From Prevotella sp. (GTDB taxonomy: Bacteria > Bacteroidota > Bacteroidia > Bacteroidales > Bacteroidaceae): DNA of 48,764 nucleotides. The position numbers and the translations under genes were made by a program. Below the pieces are notes generated by a model, which was not told the origin of the DNA, ran no database searches, and saw only the letters and a list, made by a program, of their open reading frames with translations. Location of the stretch: contig JAFPWS010000052.1 in NCBI GenBank assembly GCA_017412705.1, forward strand, positions 1-48,764, written 5' to 3'. Shown in pieces: positions 31,030 through 39,865 of the stretch (its first letter is position 1; each line of letters opens with the position of its first letter).

Positions 31030-33132
31030 TTATGAGATAACGCCCCAGTTGATGTTGGTTTTCTTTAGCTCGCGGAGCCTTTTCCACAGCAGGGCATAAC
31101 GCTCCGAGACGCAGGCAGGATCATCGTCAATGATGGCCTGGGCCTCGTCACGTGACAGCTGTACCAACTGGCCGTCACGGGCTATGTCGGCTATCTTCAG
31201 GTCGAAGGCCATGCCGCTCTGCTGGGTGCCCTCCAGGTCGCCGGGACCGCGCAGCTTCAGGTCGGCCTCGGCAATGCGGAAGCCGTCGTTGGTCTCGCAC
31301 ATGATGTCGATGCGCTTGCGGGTGTCTTCAGCCAGCTGGTGGTTGGTGACCAGGATGCAGTAGGACTGGTCGGCACCACGCCCCACACGGCCACGCAGCT
31401 GGTGCAGCTGGCTCAGGCCAAAGCGCTGGGCCTCGAGGATGACCATGACAGAGGCGTTGGGCACGTTGACCCCCACCTCAATGACGGTGGTAGCCACGAG
31501 AATCTGTGTCTCGCCACGGACAAACTTCTGCATCTCGGCCTCCTTGTCGGCAGGCTTCATCTTGCCATGTACCTTGCTGAGGCGAAACTCAGGGAAGACT
31601 TGCTTGAGCACCTCAAAGCCGTCCTCCAGGTTCTTGAGGTCTATCTTCTCGCTCTCCTCGATGAGTGGGAACACGATATACACCTGTCGGCCTTGGTTGA
31701 TTTGCTTGCGGATGCCGTCGTAGAGCGAGGGCATGGAACGGTCGTAGACATGCTGGGTGACAACAGGCTTACGCCCTGGCGGCAGCTCGTCGATGACGCT
31801 GACATCCAAGTCGCCGTACAGTGTCATGGCCAGGGTGCGGGGAATGGGGGTAGCGGTCATCACCAGCACGTGAGGCGGGTTCACGCTCTTGTTCCACAGC
31901 TTGGCACGCTGGGCCACGCCAAAGCGGTGTTGCTCATCGACCACCACCATGCCTAAGCGGGCAAACTGGACGGTATCCTCGATGACGGCATGGGTGCCTA
32001 CGAGGATGTGTACGGTGCCGTCCAAGAGACCGTCGAGAATCTCCTGACGACGCTTGCCCTTGACGATGCCGGTCAGCAGGGCCACGCGGATGTCCATGTT
32101 CTTCAGAAACTCCATGATGGTCTGCAGATGCTGCTCTGCCAGGATTTCCGTGGGTGCCATGATGCAGGCCTGATAGCCATTGTCCAGGGCGATGAGCATG
32201 GACATGAGGGCCACCAGCGTCTTGCCAGAGCCTACATCGCCTTGCAGCAGACGGTTCATCTGACGTCCGGAGCCCATGTCCTTGCGAATCTCGCGAATGA
32301 CCCGTTTCTGGGCCTCAGTCAGGGGGAAGGGCAGGTTGTTGTGGTAGAAGCCGTTGAACTGTTCGCCGACTTTGGCAAAGACATAGCCTCGGTATTTGCG
32401 TCGTTGGTCGCTGGCATACCTTAATATATTAAGCTGTACGTAGAACAGCTCCTCGAACTTCAGTCGCACGCGAGCCTGTTCCAACTCCTTGGCATGCTGT
32501 GGGTAGTGAATCTTGCGCAGGGCCTCGTCACGCGGCATCAGGTGCAGCTTCCGGGTGATGAAGTCGGGCAGGGTCTCTGGAAGCGGTTCCTTGAGCACGT
32601 CGAGGAGCGTCTTGACCAAACGCTCTACTGCACGGGAGTTAAAGCCCGCCTTCTTCATCTTCTCCGTGGTGTGGTAGTAGGGCAGCATGTTCATGGAGGA
32701 GAGCTCCAGCTTGTCGGCCTCGTCCATGTCAGGGTGAACGACCTGGATGCGTCCGTTAAAGACCTGTGGCCGGCCAAAAACCACGTACTCGGTACCTATC
32801 CTGTATTTCTTGATGGCACTGTCGGCATAGTTGAACCACGTGAGGTCCATCACCTTGCCGCTGCCATCGGTGAAATGGGCCACCACACGCTTCTTGCGGG
32901 CTCCCATCTTAAAGGTCTCGAAACTCAGGATATGGCCCTTGACCTGCACGAAAGGCATATCGCCCGTCAGCTCGCGGATACTGTAGAGACGACTGCGGTC
33001 AACGTGCTTGTAGGGATAGTTCTGCAACAGGTCGCCATACGTCATGATGCCCAGCTCCTCGCCCAGCATCTTCTTGCGCTGAGGCCCTACCCCAGGCAGG
33101 TATTGTATGTCTTGTTGCAGGATGTCTGTCAT
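31030..33132 (-). CDS. recG: ATP-dependent DNA helicase RecG
   Basis: A 700-residue branch-migrating helicase for stalled forks. The N-terminal wedge domain begins [20 protein letters not shown]. Motif I is [20 protein letters not shown]. Motif Ia is [13 protein letters not shown], motif II is [14 protein letters not shown], and motif III is [20 protein letters not shown]. Motif V is [20 protein letters not shown], and motif VI is [20 protein letters not shown]. The length and order are canonical. It is the last gene of a five-gene minus-strand operon; its ATG overlaps the ispD stop by 4 bp. Confidence 0.97.
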   Translation of the reverse strand: MTDILQQDIQYLPGVGPQRKKMLGEELGIMTYGDLLQNYPYKHVDRSRLYSIRELTGDMPFVQVKGHILSFETFKMGARKKRVVAHFTDGSGKVMDLTWFNYADSAIKKYRIGTEYVVFGRPQVFNGRIQVVHPDMDEADKLELSSMNMLPYYHTTEKMKKAGFNSRAVERLVKTLLDVLKEPLPETLPDFITRKLHLMPRDEALRKIHYPQHAKELEQARVRLKFEELFYVQLNILRYASDQRRKYRGYVFAKVGEQFNGFYHNNLPFPLTEAQKRVIREIRKDMGSGRQMNRLLQGDVGSGKTLVALMSMLIALDNGYQACIMAPTEILAEQHLQTIMEFLKNMDIRVALLTGIVKGKRRQEILDGLLDGTVHILVGTHAVIEDTVQFARLGMVVVDEQHRFGVAQRAKLWNKSVNPPHVLVMTATPIPRTLAMTLYGDLDVSVIDELPPGRKPVVTQHVYDRSMPSLYDGIRKQINQGRQVYIVFPLIEESEKIDLKNLEDGFEVLKQVFPEFRLSKVHGKMKPADKEAEMQKFVRGETQILVATTVIEVGVNVPNASVMVILEAQRFGLSQLHQLRGRVGRGADQSYCILVTNHQLAEDTRKRIDIMCETNDGFRIAEADLKLRGPGDLEGTQQSGMAFDLKIADIARDGQLVQLSRDEAQAIIDDDPACVSERYALLWKRLRELKKTNINWGVIS

Positions 33133-33824
33133 GCTATCAGTGCTTCCGCTATCTTCAGGTCGTAAGGTGTGGTGATCTTGATGTTTTCGCGGTTGCCTTC
33201 GACGAGGGTGATGTCGAAGCCGTAAGCTTCGACCACAGAGGCGTCATCGGTAAAGCCGTCGTTATAGGGCTGGCGGTTGGCGGCCTTGAGCAGTTGGATG
33301 TCGAAGCATTGCGGGGTTTGTACCAAGCGGTAGTCATCACGAGGAACGGTAAAGGAGGTCGCGCCTTCCAGCTGACGAACCGTTTCCACGACGGGAATGA
33401 CGGGGATGACGGCCTTCTTCTCGCGTGCCGTCTCGTAGCAGTTGCGGATAACCTCGATGCTGGGAAAGGGGCGCACGCCATCGTGTACACCTACGACGCC
33501 CTCGGCATCATCTGGAATCAGGGCTAAGCCGTGCTGAACAGAGTGGAAGCGCGTCTCGCCGCCATCGGCCAGGAGGTAAGACCCTCCCCTGACCCCTTCC
33601 TCAACGGGGAGGGGAAACTGGTATTGCTGACAGAGCTGTCGCCAGTAGTCCTGTTGTGCTTTGGGCAACACGAGGATAATTTGCAGGGTAGGGGAGTACT
33701 CGCGGAACCTTTCAAGTGTCCGCATCAGCACTGGCTTGCCACCAACGGGCAGGAACTGCTTGGGGATGTCGCTCCCCATGCGCAGCCCCTTGCCGCCAGC
33801 TACTATAATAATATAATCTGTCAT
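33129..33824 (-). CDS. ispD: 2-C-methyl-D-erythritol 4-phosphate cytidylyltransferase
   Basis: A 231-residue MEP-pathway enzyme. The CTP-binding [20 protein letters not shown] is at the N-terminus. [22 protein letters not shown] and [13 protein letters not shown] are the conserved later motifs, and [17 protein letters not shown] is near the end. Residues about 72-86 ([15 protein letters not shown]) are longer than in relatives before [11 protein letters not shown], by roughly 8-10 residues. That stretch is encoded by a GC-rich palindromic element related to one in the priming transferase gene. The enzyme core is intact. It overlaps both neighbours by 4 bp. Confidence 0.95.
   Translation of the reverse strand: MTDYIIIVAGGKGLRMGSDIPKQFLPVGGKPVLMRTLERFREYSPTLQIILVLPKAQQDYWRQLCQQYQFPLPVEEGVRGGSYLLADGGETRFHSVQHGLALIPDDAEGVVGVHDGVRPFPSIEVIRNCYETAREKKAVIPVIPVVETVRQLEGATSFTVPRDDYRLVQTPQCFDIQLLKAANRQPYNDGFTDDASVVEAYGFDITLVEGNRENIKITTPYDLKIAEALIA
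33582..33613 (-). repeat. GC-rich palindromic element inside ispD
   Basis: On the coding strand it reads TTCCCCTCCCCGTTGAGGAA then GGGGTCAGGGGAGGG. The CCCTCCCC and GGGGAGGG ends are complementary. It encodes [11 protein letters not shown]. The element at 5114-5146 aligns in the same reading phase over the TTGAGG core. Confidence 0.65.
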
Positions 33825-34333
33825 TTCTTTACTCGTCTAATTGAAGTGGGTGCAGTATTGAGCCACTTCTCATTCGTCCAGGTCACTGTATCGCAACCGC
33901 CGATGGTTCCTGGTGGTGTGCACGAGTAAAGGGATAGTTCTTTTTCGTTCAGCTGAATAATCTCATGGGGGACACACACGTCAGGGTGCATATGGTTCCC
34001 GTAGATGATGTAAGTTCCTCGCTTGACTTTCCCAACCTTCGACTTGTCAAATCTGCTTACTTTCCCGTTTGCCAAATAGTATGGAGATCTAAAAGTATAT
34101 GACTTTGTCTCCCCCTTACGATCTTGAAAAGTGCGTACACTGATTTCTTCTGTGTCAGTATAAGAAACGACCTCTTTTGAATACTGGTGACCTTCGAGAA
34201 ATTCAAGGTTTACCCATTTGTTTCGTTTCAGTTCAGTCATAGAGTATGTTCGCCGTCCTTCGTATGGCTGGGCTAAACACTCGGTGAAGAATGTGATGAA
34301 TAGCAAAACAATAGTAATGACTCTCTTATTCAT
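33821..34333 (-). CDS. Secreted hypothetical protein
   Basis: A 170-residue protein from the Met at 34333 ([20 protein letters not shown]); the frame is open for 19 more codons upstream but these overlap the preceding gene and lack signal-peptide character. The signal peptide (about 20 residues) is followed by a beta-rich domain with [20 protein letters not shown] and a C-terminal [15 protein letters not shown]-like segment ([13 protein letters not shown]). I do not recognise the family. It lies between the DJ-1-like gene and ispD, overlapping ispD by 4 bp. The base composition is more AT-rich than its neighbours, which suggests a later insertion into the operon. Confidence 0.65.
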   Translation of the reverse strand: MNKRVITIVLLFITFFTECLAQPYEGRRTYSMTELKRNKWVNLEFLEGHQYSKEVVSYTDTEEISVRTFQDRKGETKSYTFRSPYYLANGKVSRFDKSKVGKVKRGTYIIYGNHMHPDVCVPHEIIQLNEKELSLYSCTPPGTIGGCDTVTWTNEKWLNTAPTSIRRVKK

Positions 34334-34352
34334 TGAGTGCTCCTTTCTAAAA

Positions 34353-34916
34353 TCAGGCCATGAGGTGCTTGAAGCGCATGCCTTCGGCAATCTGGTCGGC
34401 AGTGTTCTTGTCCTTCAACTGGGCCAGCAGCTCGTAGGCGAAGGGGAAGGCAGCGGCAGGACCTTCGCCCGTGGTGACGTTGCCGTCGACGGTAAAGAGG
34501 TCGCCCGTATAGGTAGCCTCGGCCAGTGCCTGTTCGAAGCCGGGATAGCAGGTGGCACGCTTGCCGTCGAGGATGCCCAACGGTGCCAGAACGACAGCGG
34601 GTGAGGCACAGATGGCAGCCACCTTACGGCCTGCTGTAAACTGGTCAACGACAGCCTTGCAGACGCCCTTGTGGGCAAACAGGTTCGAGGCTCCCGGCAT
34701 GCCCCCCGGCAGGAACAGCAGGTCGGCATCGGAGAAGTCGCCATCGTCGAACATGATATCGGCCTCGATGTTCACGCCGTGAGCCGACTGTGCCATTGGA
34801 AACTCGGTGATGCTCACCGTTACTACATCCAAACCTCCGCGACGCCATACGTCTACGGGAATGAGGGCCTCGACATCCTCGAAGCCGTCAGCTAAGAATA
34901 CATATACCTTCTTCAT
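34353..34916 (-). CDS. DJ-1/PfpI-family protein
   Basis: A 187-residue protein matching the YajL/DJ-1 subgroup. VYVFLADGFEDVEALIPVDV starts the Rossmann-like fold and carries the Glu that pairs with the reactive Cys. LLFLPGGMPGASNL is the conserved glycine turn. VAAICASPAVVLAPLGIL holds the nucleophile-elbow Cys at 103. Members act in protection against oxidative or glycation damage, or as small hydrolases; the specific activity is uncertain. It follows pdxJ with a 1-bp gap, so they are co-transcribed. Confidence 0.9.
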   Translation of the reverse strand: MKKVYVFLADGFEDVEALIPVDVWRRGGLDVVTVSITEFPMAQSAHGVNIEADIMFDDGDFSDADLLFLPGGMPGASNLFAHKGVCKAVVDQFTAGRKVAAICASPAVVLAPLGILDGKRATCYPGFEQALAEATYTGDLFTVDGNVTTGEGPAAAFPFAYELLAQLKDKNTADQIAEGMRFKHLMA

Positions 34917-34917
34917 A

Positions 34918-35631
34918 TTATTGTAATGCTTTAAGATATTGCTTGATGGTTTCCTGCAGGCCCATATAGAGGGCGTCGCAGATGAGGGCGTGACCTATCG
35001 ACACCTCGTCCGTCCAGGGGATGAGCTGGTGGTAGTAGGCCAGGTTCTCCAACGACAGGTCGTGACCGGCGTTGAGGCCTAATCCTACGCGGCGGGCCTC
35101 TTCGGCAGCGGCAACGAAGGGTGCAACGGCTGCCTCGCGGTTGGCGGCATAGCCCGAGGCGTATGGCTCGGTGTAAAGCTCCACGCGGTCGGCCCCACAG
35201 GCCTTGGCACCCTCTACCATGCGCGGGTCGGCGTCGACAAAGATGCTGGTGCGGATGCCTGCATCCTTGAACGTCTTGCAGATGTCGGTGAGGAACGCCT
35301 TGTGCTCCAGGGTGTCCCAGCCGTGATTCGACGTAATCTGGTCGTGTCCGTCGGGCACCAGCGTCACCTGGTTGGGCTTCACCTCGAGTACCAGTTGGGT
35401 AAAGGAGTCAATGGGGTTGCCCTCGATGTTGAACTCCGTCTGGATGAGCGGACGCAGGTCGCGCACGTCCTGATAGCGGATGTGGCGCTCGTCAGGCCGG
35501 GGGTGTACGGTAACACCTTGTGCGCCAAACGCCTCCACGTCTCTTGCCACCTTCAGCACATCGGGGTTGTTGCCGCCCCTGGCATTGCGCAGCGTGGCTA
35601 CCTTATTGATATTTACGCTTAGTTTTGTCAT
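34918..35631 (-). CDS. pdxJ: Pyridoxine 5'-phosphate synthase
   Basis: A 237-residue enzyme. It condenses 1-deoxyxylulose 5-phosphate with 3-amino-2-oxopropyl phosphate to pyridoxine 5'-phosphate. The start at 35631 gives MTKLSVNINKVATLRNARGG, the family N-terminus; the upstream 38 codons are hydrophobic and lie across the promoter, so they are not used. TVHPRPDERHIRYQDV, QVTLVPDGHDQITSNHGWD, VELYTEPYA and LGLNAGHDLSLENLAY are the TIM-barrel motifs. It is the first gene of pdxJ-DJ-1-hypothetical-ispD-recG. Confidence 0.96.
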   Translation of the reverse strand: MTKLSVNINKVATLRNARGGNNPDVLKVARDVEAFGAQGVTVHPRPDERHIRYQDVRDLRPLIQTEFNIEGNPIDSFTQLVLEVKPNQVTLVPDGHDQITSNHGWDTLEHKAFLTDICKTFKDAGIRTSIFVDADPRMVEGAKACGADRVELYTEPYASGYAANREAAVAPFVAAAEEARRVGLGLNAGHDLSLENLAYYHQLIPWTDEVSIGHALICDALYMGLQETIKQYLKALQ

Positions 35632-35670
35632 TTTATTGATTCGTTTTATTGTGTTTACATTAACTTTTCG

Positions 35671-35692
35671 TATCTTTGCAACCGCAAAGATA
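35671..35692. promoter_or_regulatory. Face-to-face overlapping promoters of pdxJ and nadK
   Basis: TATCTTTGC (35671-35679, plus strand, for nadK) and its exact reverse complement GCAAAGATA (35684-35692, minus strand, for pdxJ) are separated by 4 bp. Each predicted transcription start falls inside or beyond the other's -7 box, so both promoters cannot be occupied together. Confidence 0.75.
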
Positions 35693-35732
35693 AACAAAAA
35701 AAAGCAAATAGCAGCGAAAAAAGCGATAAAAA

Positions 35733-36620
35733 ATGACGACGACACGAAAACTTCGGTTTGCCATCTTCGGCAACACCTACCAACCCAAGAAGTCGGTATC
35801 TGTCCAAAAGATACTGTCCTGCCTTATGGAGCGCAAGGCGGAGGTGCTGATGGAAAGGGCTTTCTACCAGTTCCTGACTGACGGGCAGCAGATGCCTGTC
35901 GAGGGTGTGCGCATCTTCGACGGTCATGACTTTGAGGCCGACTTCGCCATCTCGATGGGTGGTGACGGTACCTTCCTGCGTACCGCCAGCATGGTGGGGC
36001 AGAAGGAGATTCCCATCCTGGGCATCAACATGGGACGCCTGGGCTTTCTGGCAGACATCCACGCCGGCGACATAGAGCACACCGTAGCTGCCCTCTTTAT
36101 CGACGACTACAGCGTCGAGACGCGCTCGGTCATACAGGTGGAGACCAACGGCGAGTCGTTGCAGGGCTATCCCTGTGCGCTGAACGACGTGGCCATCCTG
36201 AAGCGCGACAACGCTGCGATGATTACCATCCATGCCACCATCAATGGCGAGACGCTGACTACCTATCAGGCTGACGGACTCATCATGTCGACGCCAACAG
36301 GCTCCACGGCCTACTCGCTGAGTGTGGGAGGTCCTATCATCGTGCCCGGCACTCATGTGTATTCGCTCACTGCCGTCGCTCCGCACTCGCTGAACGTAAG
36401 ACCCATCGTAGTGCCGGAAGACTCGGTGATAGAGCTCACCGTAGAGTCGCGTTCGCACAACTTCCTCGTGGCCCTGGACGGTCGTAGCGAGAAGCTGCCC
36501 GACAGCACGCGCCTTACCCTGCGCAAGGCTCCTTATAGGGCGCAGGTCATCAAACGCTCGGGAACCCGCTATTTCAACACCCTGCGCGAGAAGATGATGT
36601 GGGGGCTTCCTACGTTCTAA
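35733..36620 (+). CDS. nadK: NAD kinase
   Basis: A 295-residue enzyme making NADP from NAD with ATP. FAISMGGDGTFLRTASMVG has the GGDG motif (76-80), ILGINMGRLGFLADI follows, ALNDVAILKRD is the NE/D-type motif, and ADGLIMSTPTGSTAYSLSVG binds NAD. The length is standard. It is transcribed alone from a promoter facing that of pdxJ. A 430-bp region with two tandem arrays and the next operon's promoter follows. A 350-codon antisense ORF covers the gene but lacks independent support. Confidence 0.97.
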   Translation: MTTTRKLRFAIFGNTYQPKKSVSVQKILSCLMERKAEVLMERAFYQFLTDGQQMPVEGVRIFDGHDFEADFAISMGGDGTFLRTASMVGQKEIPILGINMGRLGFLADIHAGDIEHTVAALFIDDYSVETRSVIQVETNGESLQGYPCALNDVAILKRDNAAMITIHATINGETLTTYQADGLIMSTPTGSTAYSLSVGGPIIVPGTHVYSLTAVAPHSLNVRPIVVPEDSVIELTVESRSHNFLVALDGRSEKLPDSTRLTLRKAPYRAQVIKRSGTRYFNTLREKMMWGLPTF

Positions 36621-36628
36621 GCGACTTA

Positions 36629-36716
36629 TACTGCGCCCCAAGCGTTCCCATACTGCGTCCCAAGCGTTCCCATACTGCGCCCCAAGCGTTCCCATGCTCC
36701 GTTCCAAGTGTTCCTT
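36629..36716. repeat. Four-copy 22-bp tandem array after nadK
   Basis: TACTGCGCCCCAAGCGTTCC(CA) at 36629, 36651 and 36673 with a single base change in the second, and a decayed fourth unit at 36695. There are no spacers and it is not within a gene on the nadK strand. Confidence 0.95.
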
Positions 36717-36776
36717 TGCCCCGTTGTAAAGGGCTCTTTGTTACGTCCTGAACACAACTCAGCCCGTAACATAAGC

Positions 36777-36860
36777 TAAATCCACGCCGATGATTGTTAA
36801 ATCCACGTCGAAGATTAATAAATCTTCGTCGTCGTTTGATAAAACTGCGACAATGTTTGC
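36777..36860. repeat. Four-copy 21-bp degenerate tandem array
   Basis: Units beginning TAAATCCACG, TAAATCCACG, TAAATCTTCG and TAAAACTGCG start at 36777, 36798, 36819 and 36840. TAAA and a CG at positions 9-10 are constant. It lies 60 bp after the 22-bp array and about 90 bp upstream of the next promoter. Confidence 0.85.
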
Positions 36861-36951
36861 TACTTTTATTTCCGCCATCATGCGCATGCGTTAATATTAA
36901 TAAGGTGGAAATGTTAAACTTGCGTTAAATCGAAAAAAAGTCGGGGAAAAG

Positions 36952-37007
36952 TTTGGTCGGAAGCGGGGAAAGTCGTACTTTTGCAGTGTACTATTGAAGT
37001 AGTACAC
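36952..37007 (+). promoter_or_regulatory. Promoter and GntR-type operator of the ABC operon
   Basis: TTTG (36952-36955), 20 bp, TACTTTTG (36976-36983), then a palindrome GTGTACTA-N6-TAGTACAC at 36986-37007 over the predicted start of transcription. A YtrA-type GntR gene (38740-39090) lies in the same operon and is the natural candidate to bind it as an autorepressor. Confidence 0.8.
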
Positions 37008-37052
37008 CGATACGGACAATATTTGGTAGCAATTACATAAAAGAAAAAAGGT

Positions 37053-37868
37053 ATGATTAACGTAGAAAACATCAGTTTCAAGTACAAGGGCCAGAAGGCA
37101 CTTGTCTTCGATGGGTTCAGCCTCCAGTTGGAGGAGAACCGCATCTACGGCTTGCTGGGCAAGAACGGCACGGGCAAGTCGACGCTGCTCTATCTGCTCT
37201 CAGGGCTGCTGCGCCCCACCTCAGGTTCAGTTAGTTGCGATGGAATCGCAACATACAAGAGAAGGCCGGAAATGCTGCGCGACCTGTTCCTCGTGACGGA
37301 GGAGTTCGAGATGCCTGCCATTCGTCTGTCGGAATACGTTCGGCTCTACTGCCCGTTCTATCCTCACTTCTCTGACGAGGTGCTGCAGGGCTGCTTGGCC
37401 GACTTTGAGCTGCCTGCCGACGTGCAGTTAGGACAGCTGTCGATGGGCCAGCGCAAGAAGGCCTTTATTGCCTTCGCGATGGCGACGAACACCCGTTACC
37501 TGCTGATGGACGAGCCGACCAACGGTCTTGATATCCCCTCGAAGTCGCAGTTCCGCAAGGTCATCGCGCAGCACATGACGGACGAACGCACCGTCGTCAT
37601 CTCCACCCATCAGGTACACGACGTGGAGCAGATGTTGGACCACATCGTGATGCTCGACCAACGCTCCGTCTTGCTGAATGCCTCGATGCAGGACATTCAG
37701 GACCAGTACACCTTCGAATACCGCACGCCCCAGCAGATGGACGACACGGTGCTCTACGCCGAACCCACGCTTCAGGGCAATGCCGTCATCTGTCGCCGAC
37801 AGGAAGGTGATGCCGAGACCCATGTGAACCTTGAACTTCTGTTTAACTATAAAACGCAAGCCAAATGA
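37053..37868 (+). CDS. ABC transporter ATP-binding protein (YtrB-like)
   Basis: A 271-residue ATPase. Walker A GLLGKNGTGKST (36-43 region), the signature LSMGQRKKAFIAFAMATN (variant LSMGQ), Walker B YLLMDEPTNGLD and the H-loop VVISTHQVHD are all present. A C-terminal extension of about 70 residues follows the core. It pairs with the membrane protein encoded 4 bp overlapping downstream, and with a GntR regulator, as in ytr-type operons. The substrate is unknown. Expression is likely controlled from the operator at 36986-37007. Confidence 0.9.
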   Translation: MINVENISFKYKGQKALVFDGFSLQLEENRIYGLLGKNGTGKSTLLYLLSGLLRPTSGSVSCDGIATYKRRPEMLRDLFLVTEEFEMPAIRLSEYVRLYCPFYPHFSDEVLQGCLADFELPADVQLGQLSMGQRKKAFIAFAMATNTRYLLMDEPTNGLDIPSKSQFRKVIAQHMTDERTVVISTHQVHDVEQMLDHIVMLDQRSVLLNASMQDIQDQYTFEYRTPQQMDDTVLYAEPTLQGNAVICRRQEGDAETHVNLELLFNYKTQAK

Positions 37869-38743
37869 ACAACTTCAATTTCAATAGATTCTCGCAGGCG
37901 CTGAAGTGCCAGTTTATGGTGACCCGCAAGTCGTGGATACGTCTCTTCGGCATCTATACGCTTGTCCTGTTTATGGCCAATCTGTTTTGGACCCGTGTGC
38001 AGGGATTTAAATATAATTCGATGCTTGATGGTATAGAGGCAGGAAACTGGACGATGGACGAACTGATTCGTACTTACAACCACCATGTGCAGCAGACTGT
38101 CGCCTTTGGCATCGTCTTCTTCTGCATCGCGATGCTGTTTTTTGCCAGTTTCATGTTCTCGCAGATGAAGGACACACGTTCGCGCTCTGCCTATCTGCTC
38201 TGGCCCGTCAGCCATCTGGAGAAGTACGTCATCAGCCTGTTGCTTAACATCGTGCTGGCGGCTGTCCTGACGTTTGCCGCCTACGTGCTGGCCGACGCCC
38301 TGCGCGTATTCGTCGACTGGGTGACAGGACGTATCGTCATTTGGGGTGTTCCTAAACTTTTCGAACTATTAGGCTCGAATGCTGCTTTTGATGATTGGCA
38401 GTCCGCCTGGATGTTCATTACGGCGGTATTCTATATCCATTCGCTCTACATCGTGGGCGGCACCCTGTTCCGTCGCCAGCAGTTCCTGATGACCAGCGCC
38501 GCGATTGTGGTCATCGTTATCCTGGAGGCTATTATTCAGAACCAAATAAGTTGGATCGGCGATGGGCTCCAATTTGCGAACAGCACTTGGGATGAGAAGA
38601 CGCTTACCTATACAACGACATTCTATCCAGCCTTCTACATTCTTAATACGGTGCTGTGTGCCCTCACCGTATTCCACTACTGGGCTTCCTATAAGCTGTT
38701 TACGCGCATGCAAGTGATTAACAATAAATGGTTGAATTTATGA
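37865..38743 (+). CDS. ABC transporter membrane protein
   Basis: A 292-residue integral membrane protein with about six hydrophobic segments, including LFGIYTLVLFMANLFW near the start, TVAFGIVFFCIAMLFFASFM, ISLLLNIVLAAVLTFAAYVL and MTSAAIVVIVILEAII. It lacks motifs of periplasmic domains. It lies between the ATPase gene (4-bp overlap) and the GntR gene (ATGA overlap at its stop), so it is the permease partner of the ATPase. Homology to YtrC/ABC-2 permeases is suggested by context and topology, not by a clear motif. Confidence 0.8.
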   Translation: MNNFNFNRFSQALKCQFMVTRKSWIRLFGIYTLVLFMANLFWTRVQGFKYNSMLDGIEAGNWTMDELIRTYNHHVQQTVAFGIVFFCIAMLFFASFMFSQMKDTRSRSAYLLWPVSHLEKYVISLLLNIVLAAVLTFAAYVLADALRVFVDWVTGRIVIWGVPKLFELLGSNAAFDDWQSAWMFITAVFYIHSLYIVGGTLFRRQQFLMTSAAIVVIVILEAIIQNQISWIGDGLQFANSTWDEKTLTYTTTFYPAFYILNTVLCALTVFHYWASYKLFTRMQVINNKWLNL

Positions 38744-39090
38744 CTTTCACTAACGACAAGGCGATATACATCCAGATGGCCGACCGCCTCTGCGATGAGA
38801 TTCTTGCAGGCAAGTACAAAGACGACGACCGCATCCCCAGCGTTCGTGAGTACAGCGTACTCCTGGAGGTAAATACCAATACGGCAGTCAAGGCCTACGA
38901 CGAGTTGGCTCGCGCGAACATTATATATAATAAGCGCGGCTTGGGATACTTCGTCACCCCTGGCGCCAAGACGCAGATTCTGGAGGAGCGCCGGCGGGAG
39001 TTCATGAAGCAGCGTCTGCCCGAGCTCTTCCGGCAGATGCGCCTGCTGGGCATCGGTATAGAGGAAGTCTGCAAGGCTTGGGAGCAATGA
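38740..39090 (+). CDS. GntR-family regulator, YtrA type
   Basis: A 116-residue protein. The winged-helix of GntR is clear: AIYIQMADRLCDEILAGKYK, then DRIPSVREYSVLLEVNTNTA, AVKAYDELARANIIYNKRGL and GYFVTPGA. The C-terminal part is short (about 40 residues, EERRREFMKQRLPELFRQMR), which defines the YtrA subgroup without a large ligand domain. I chose the ATG overlapping the permease stop rather than the first Met four codons upstream. It probably represses its operon through the GTGTACTA palindrome at 36986-37007. Confidence 0.9.
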   Translation: MTFTNDKAIYIQMADRLCDEILAGKYKDDDRIPSVREYSVLLEVNTNTAVKAYDELARANIIYNKRGLGYFVTPGAKTQILEERRREFMKQRLPELFRQMRLLGIGIEEVCKAWEQ

Positions 39091-39156
39091 TTCCGGGAAT
39101 CCTGGGAAAAAAGAAAAATATTGGAGAAAATATGCAGTATTCTGCAACTTTCTGAC

Positions 39157-39164
39157 TATCTTTG
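39157..39164 (+). promoter_or_regulatory. -7 box of the MacB-type genes
   Basis: TATCTTTG followed by GCCG, about 25 bp before the ATP-binding gene at 39190. It indicates a second transcription start within the gene cluster. Confidence 0.6.
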
Positions 39165-39189
39165 CCGTCTAATAGGAAAAATCAGAAGA

Positions 39190-39852
39190 ATGATACACTT
39201 AAGAGACATCCATAAGACCTATCAGGGCGCCCAGCCGCTACATGTGCTGAAGGGCATCACACTCGACATCGACAAAGGCGAGTTCGTCAGCATCATGGGC
39301 GCTTCAGGCTCTGGAAAGTCTACCTTATTAAATATATTGGGTATTCTCGACAACTACGACTCGGGGAGCTACGAGCTCGCCGGGACTCCCATCTGGAACC
39401 TCTCGGAGACCAAGGCTGCCGACTATCGCAACCGCATGATAGGTTTTATCTTTCAGTCATTTAATCTCATCTCGTTTAAAACAGCCGTAGAAAATGTTGA
39501 GTTGCCACTTTTCTACCAAGGGGTGTCGCGTAAAAAGCGACACACCCTTGCTTTGGAGTATCTGGAGCGCCTCGGGCTTCTGGATTGGGCCGAGCACTAT
39601 CCCAACGAGCTGTCAGGTGGCCAGCGCCAGCGTGTGGCCATAGCCCGTGCGCTGATTACAAAACCCCGGATTATCCTGGCCGACGAGCCTACGGGAGCGC
39701 TCGACTCCAAGACCTCGGTTGAGGTGATGCAGCTGCTGAAACAGCTGAATCAGGATGAGCACATCACTCAGATTATTGTCACCCACGACCCTGGTGTGGC
39801 AGAGCAGACCAACCGCATCATCCGCATCAAGGACGGAGTAATAGAAAGGTAA
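39190..39852 (+). CDS. MacB/LolD-type ABC ATP-binding protein
   Basis: A 220-residue ATPase from the Met at 39190; the longer frame from 39121 runs across the promoter. Walker A is [16 protein letters not shown], the Q-loop [13 protein letters not shown], the signature [16 protein letters not shown], Walker [16 protein letters not shown], and the H-loop [14 protein letters not shown]. This is the MacB/LolD group, which drives mechanotransmission through a partner with a periplasmic domain rather than moving substrate through the membrane. The partners are the two permease genes that follow, starting 13 bp downstream. Confidence 0.95.
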   Translation: MIHLRDIHKTYQGAQPLHVLKGITLDIDKGEFVSIMGASGSGKSTLLNILGILDNYDSGSYELAGTPIWNLSETKAADYRNRMIGFIFQSFNLISFKTAVENVELPLFYQGVSRKKRHTLALEYLERLGLLDWAEHYPNELSGGQRQRVAIARALITKPRIILADEPTGALDSKTSVEVMQLLKQLNQDEHITQIIVTHDPGVAEQTNRIIRIKDGVIER

Positions 39853-39865
39853 AGCGTTAGAAGAG

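Noticed and set aside
35632-35745. Hydrophobic N-terminal extension of PdxJ.
   Set aside because: PdxJ is cytosolic with a conserved N-terminus at MTKLSVNINK, and the extension crosses both promoters.
35655-36707. A 350-codon ORF antisense to nadK.
   Set aside because: It overlaps a textbook NAD kinase gene on the other strand, begins inside the 22-bp array (repetitive YGNAWDAVWERLG peptide), has no -7 box and no recognisable motif.
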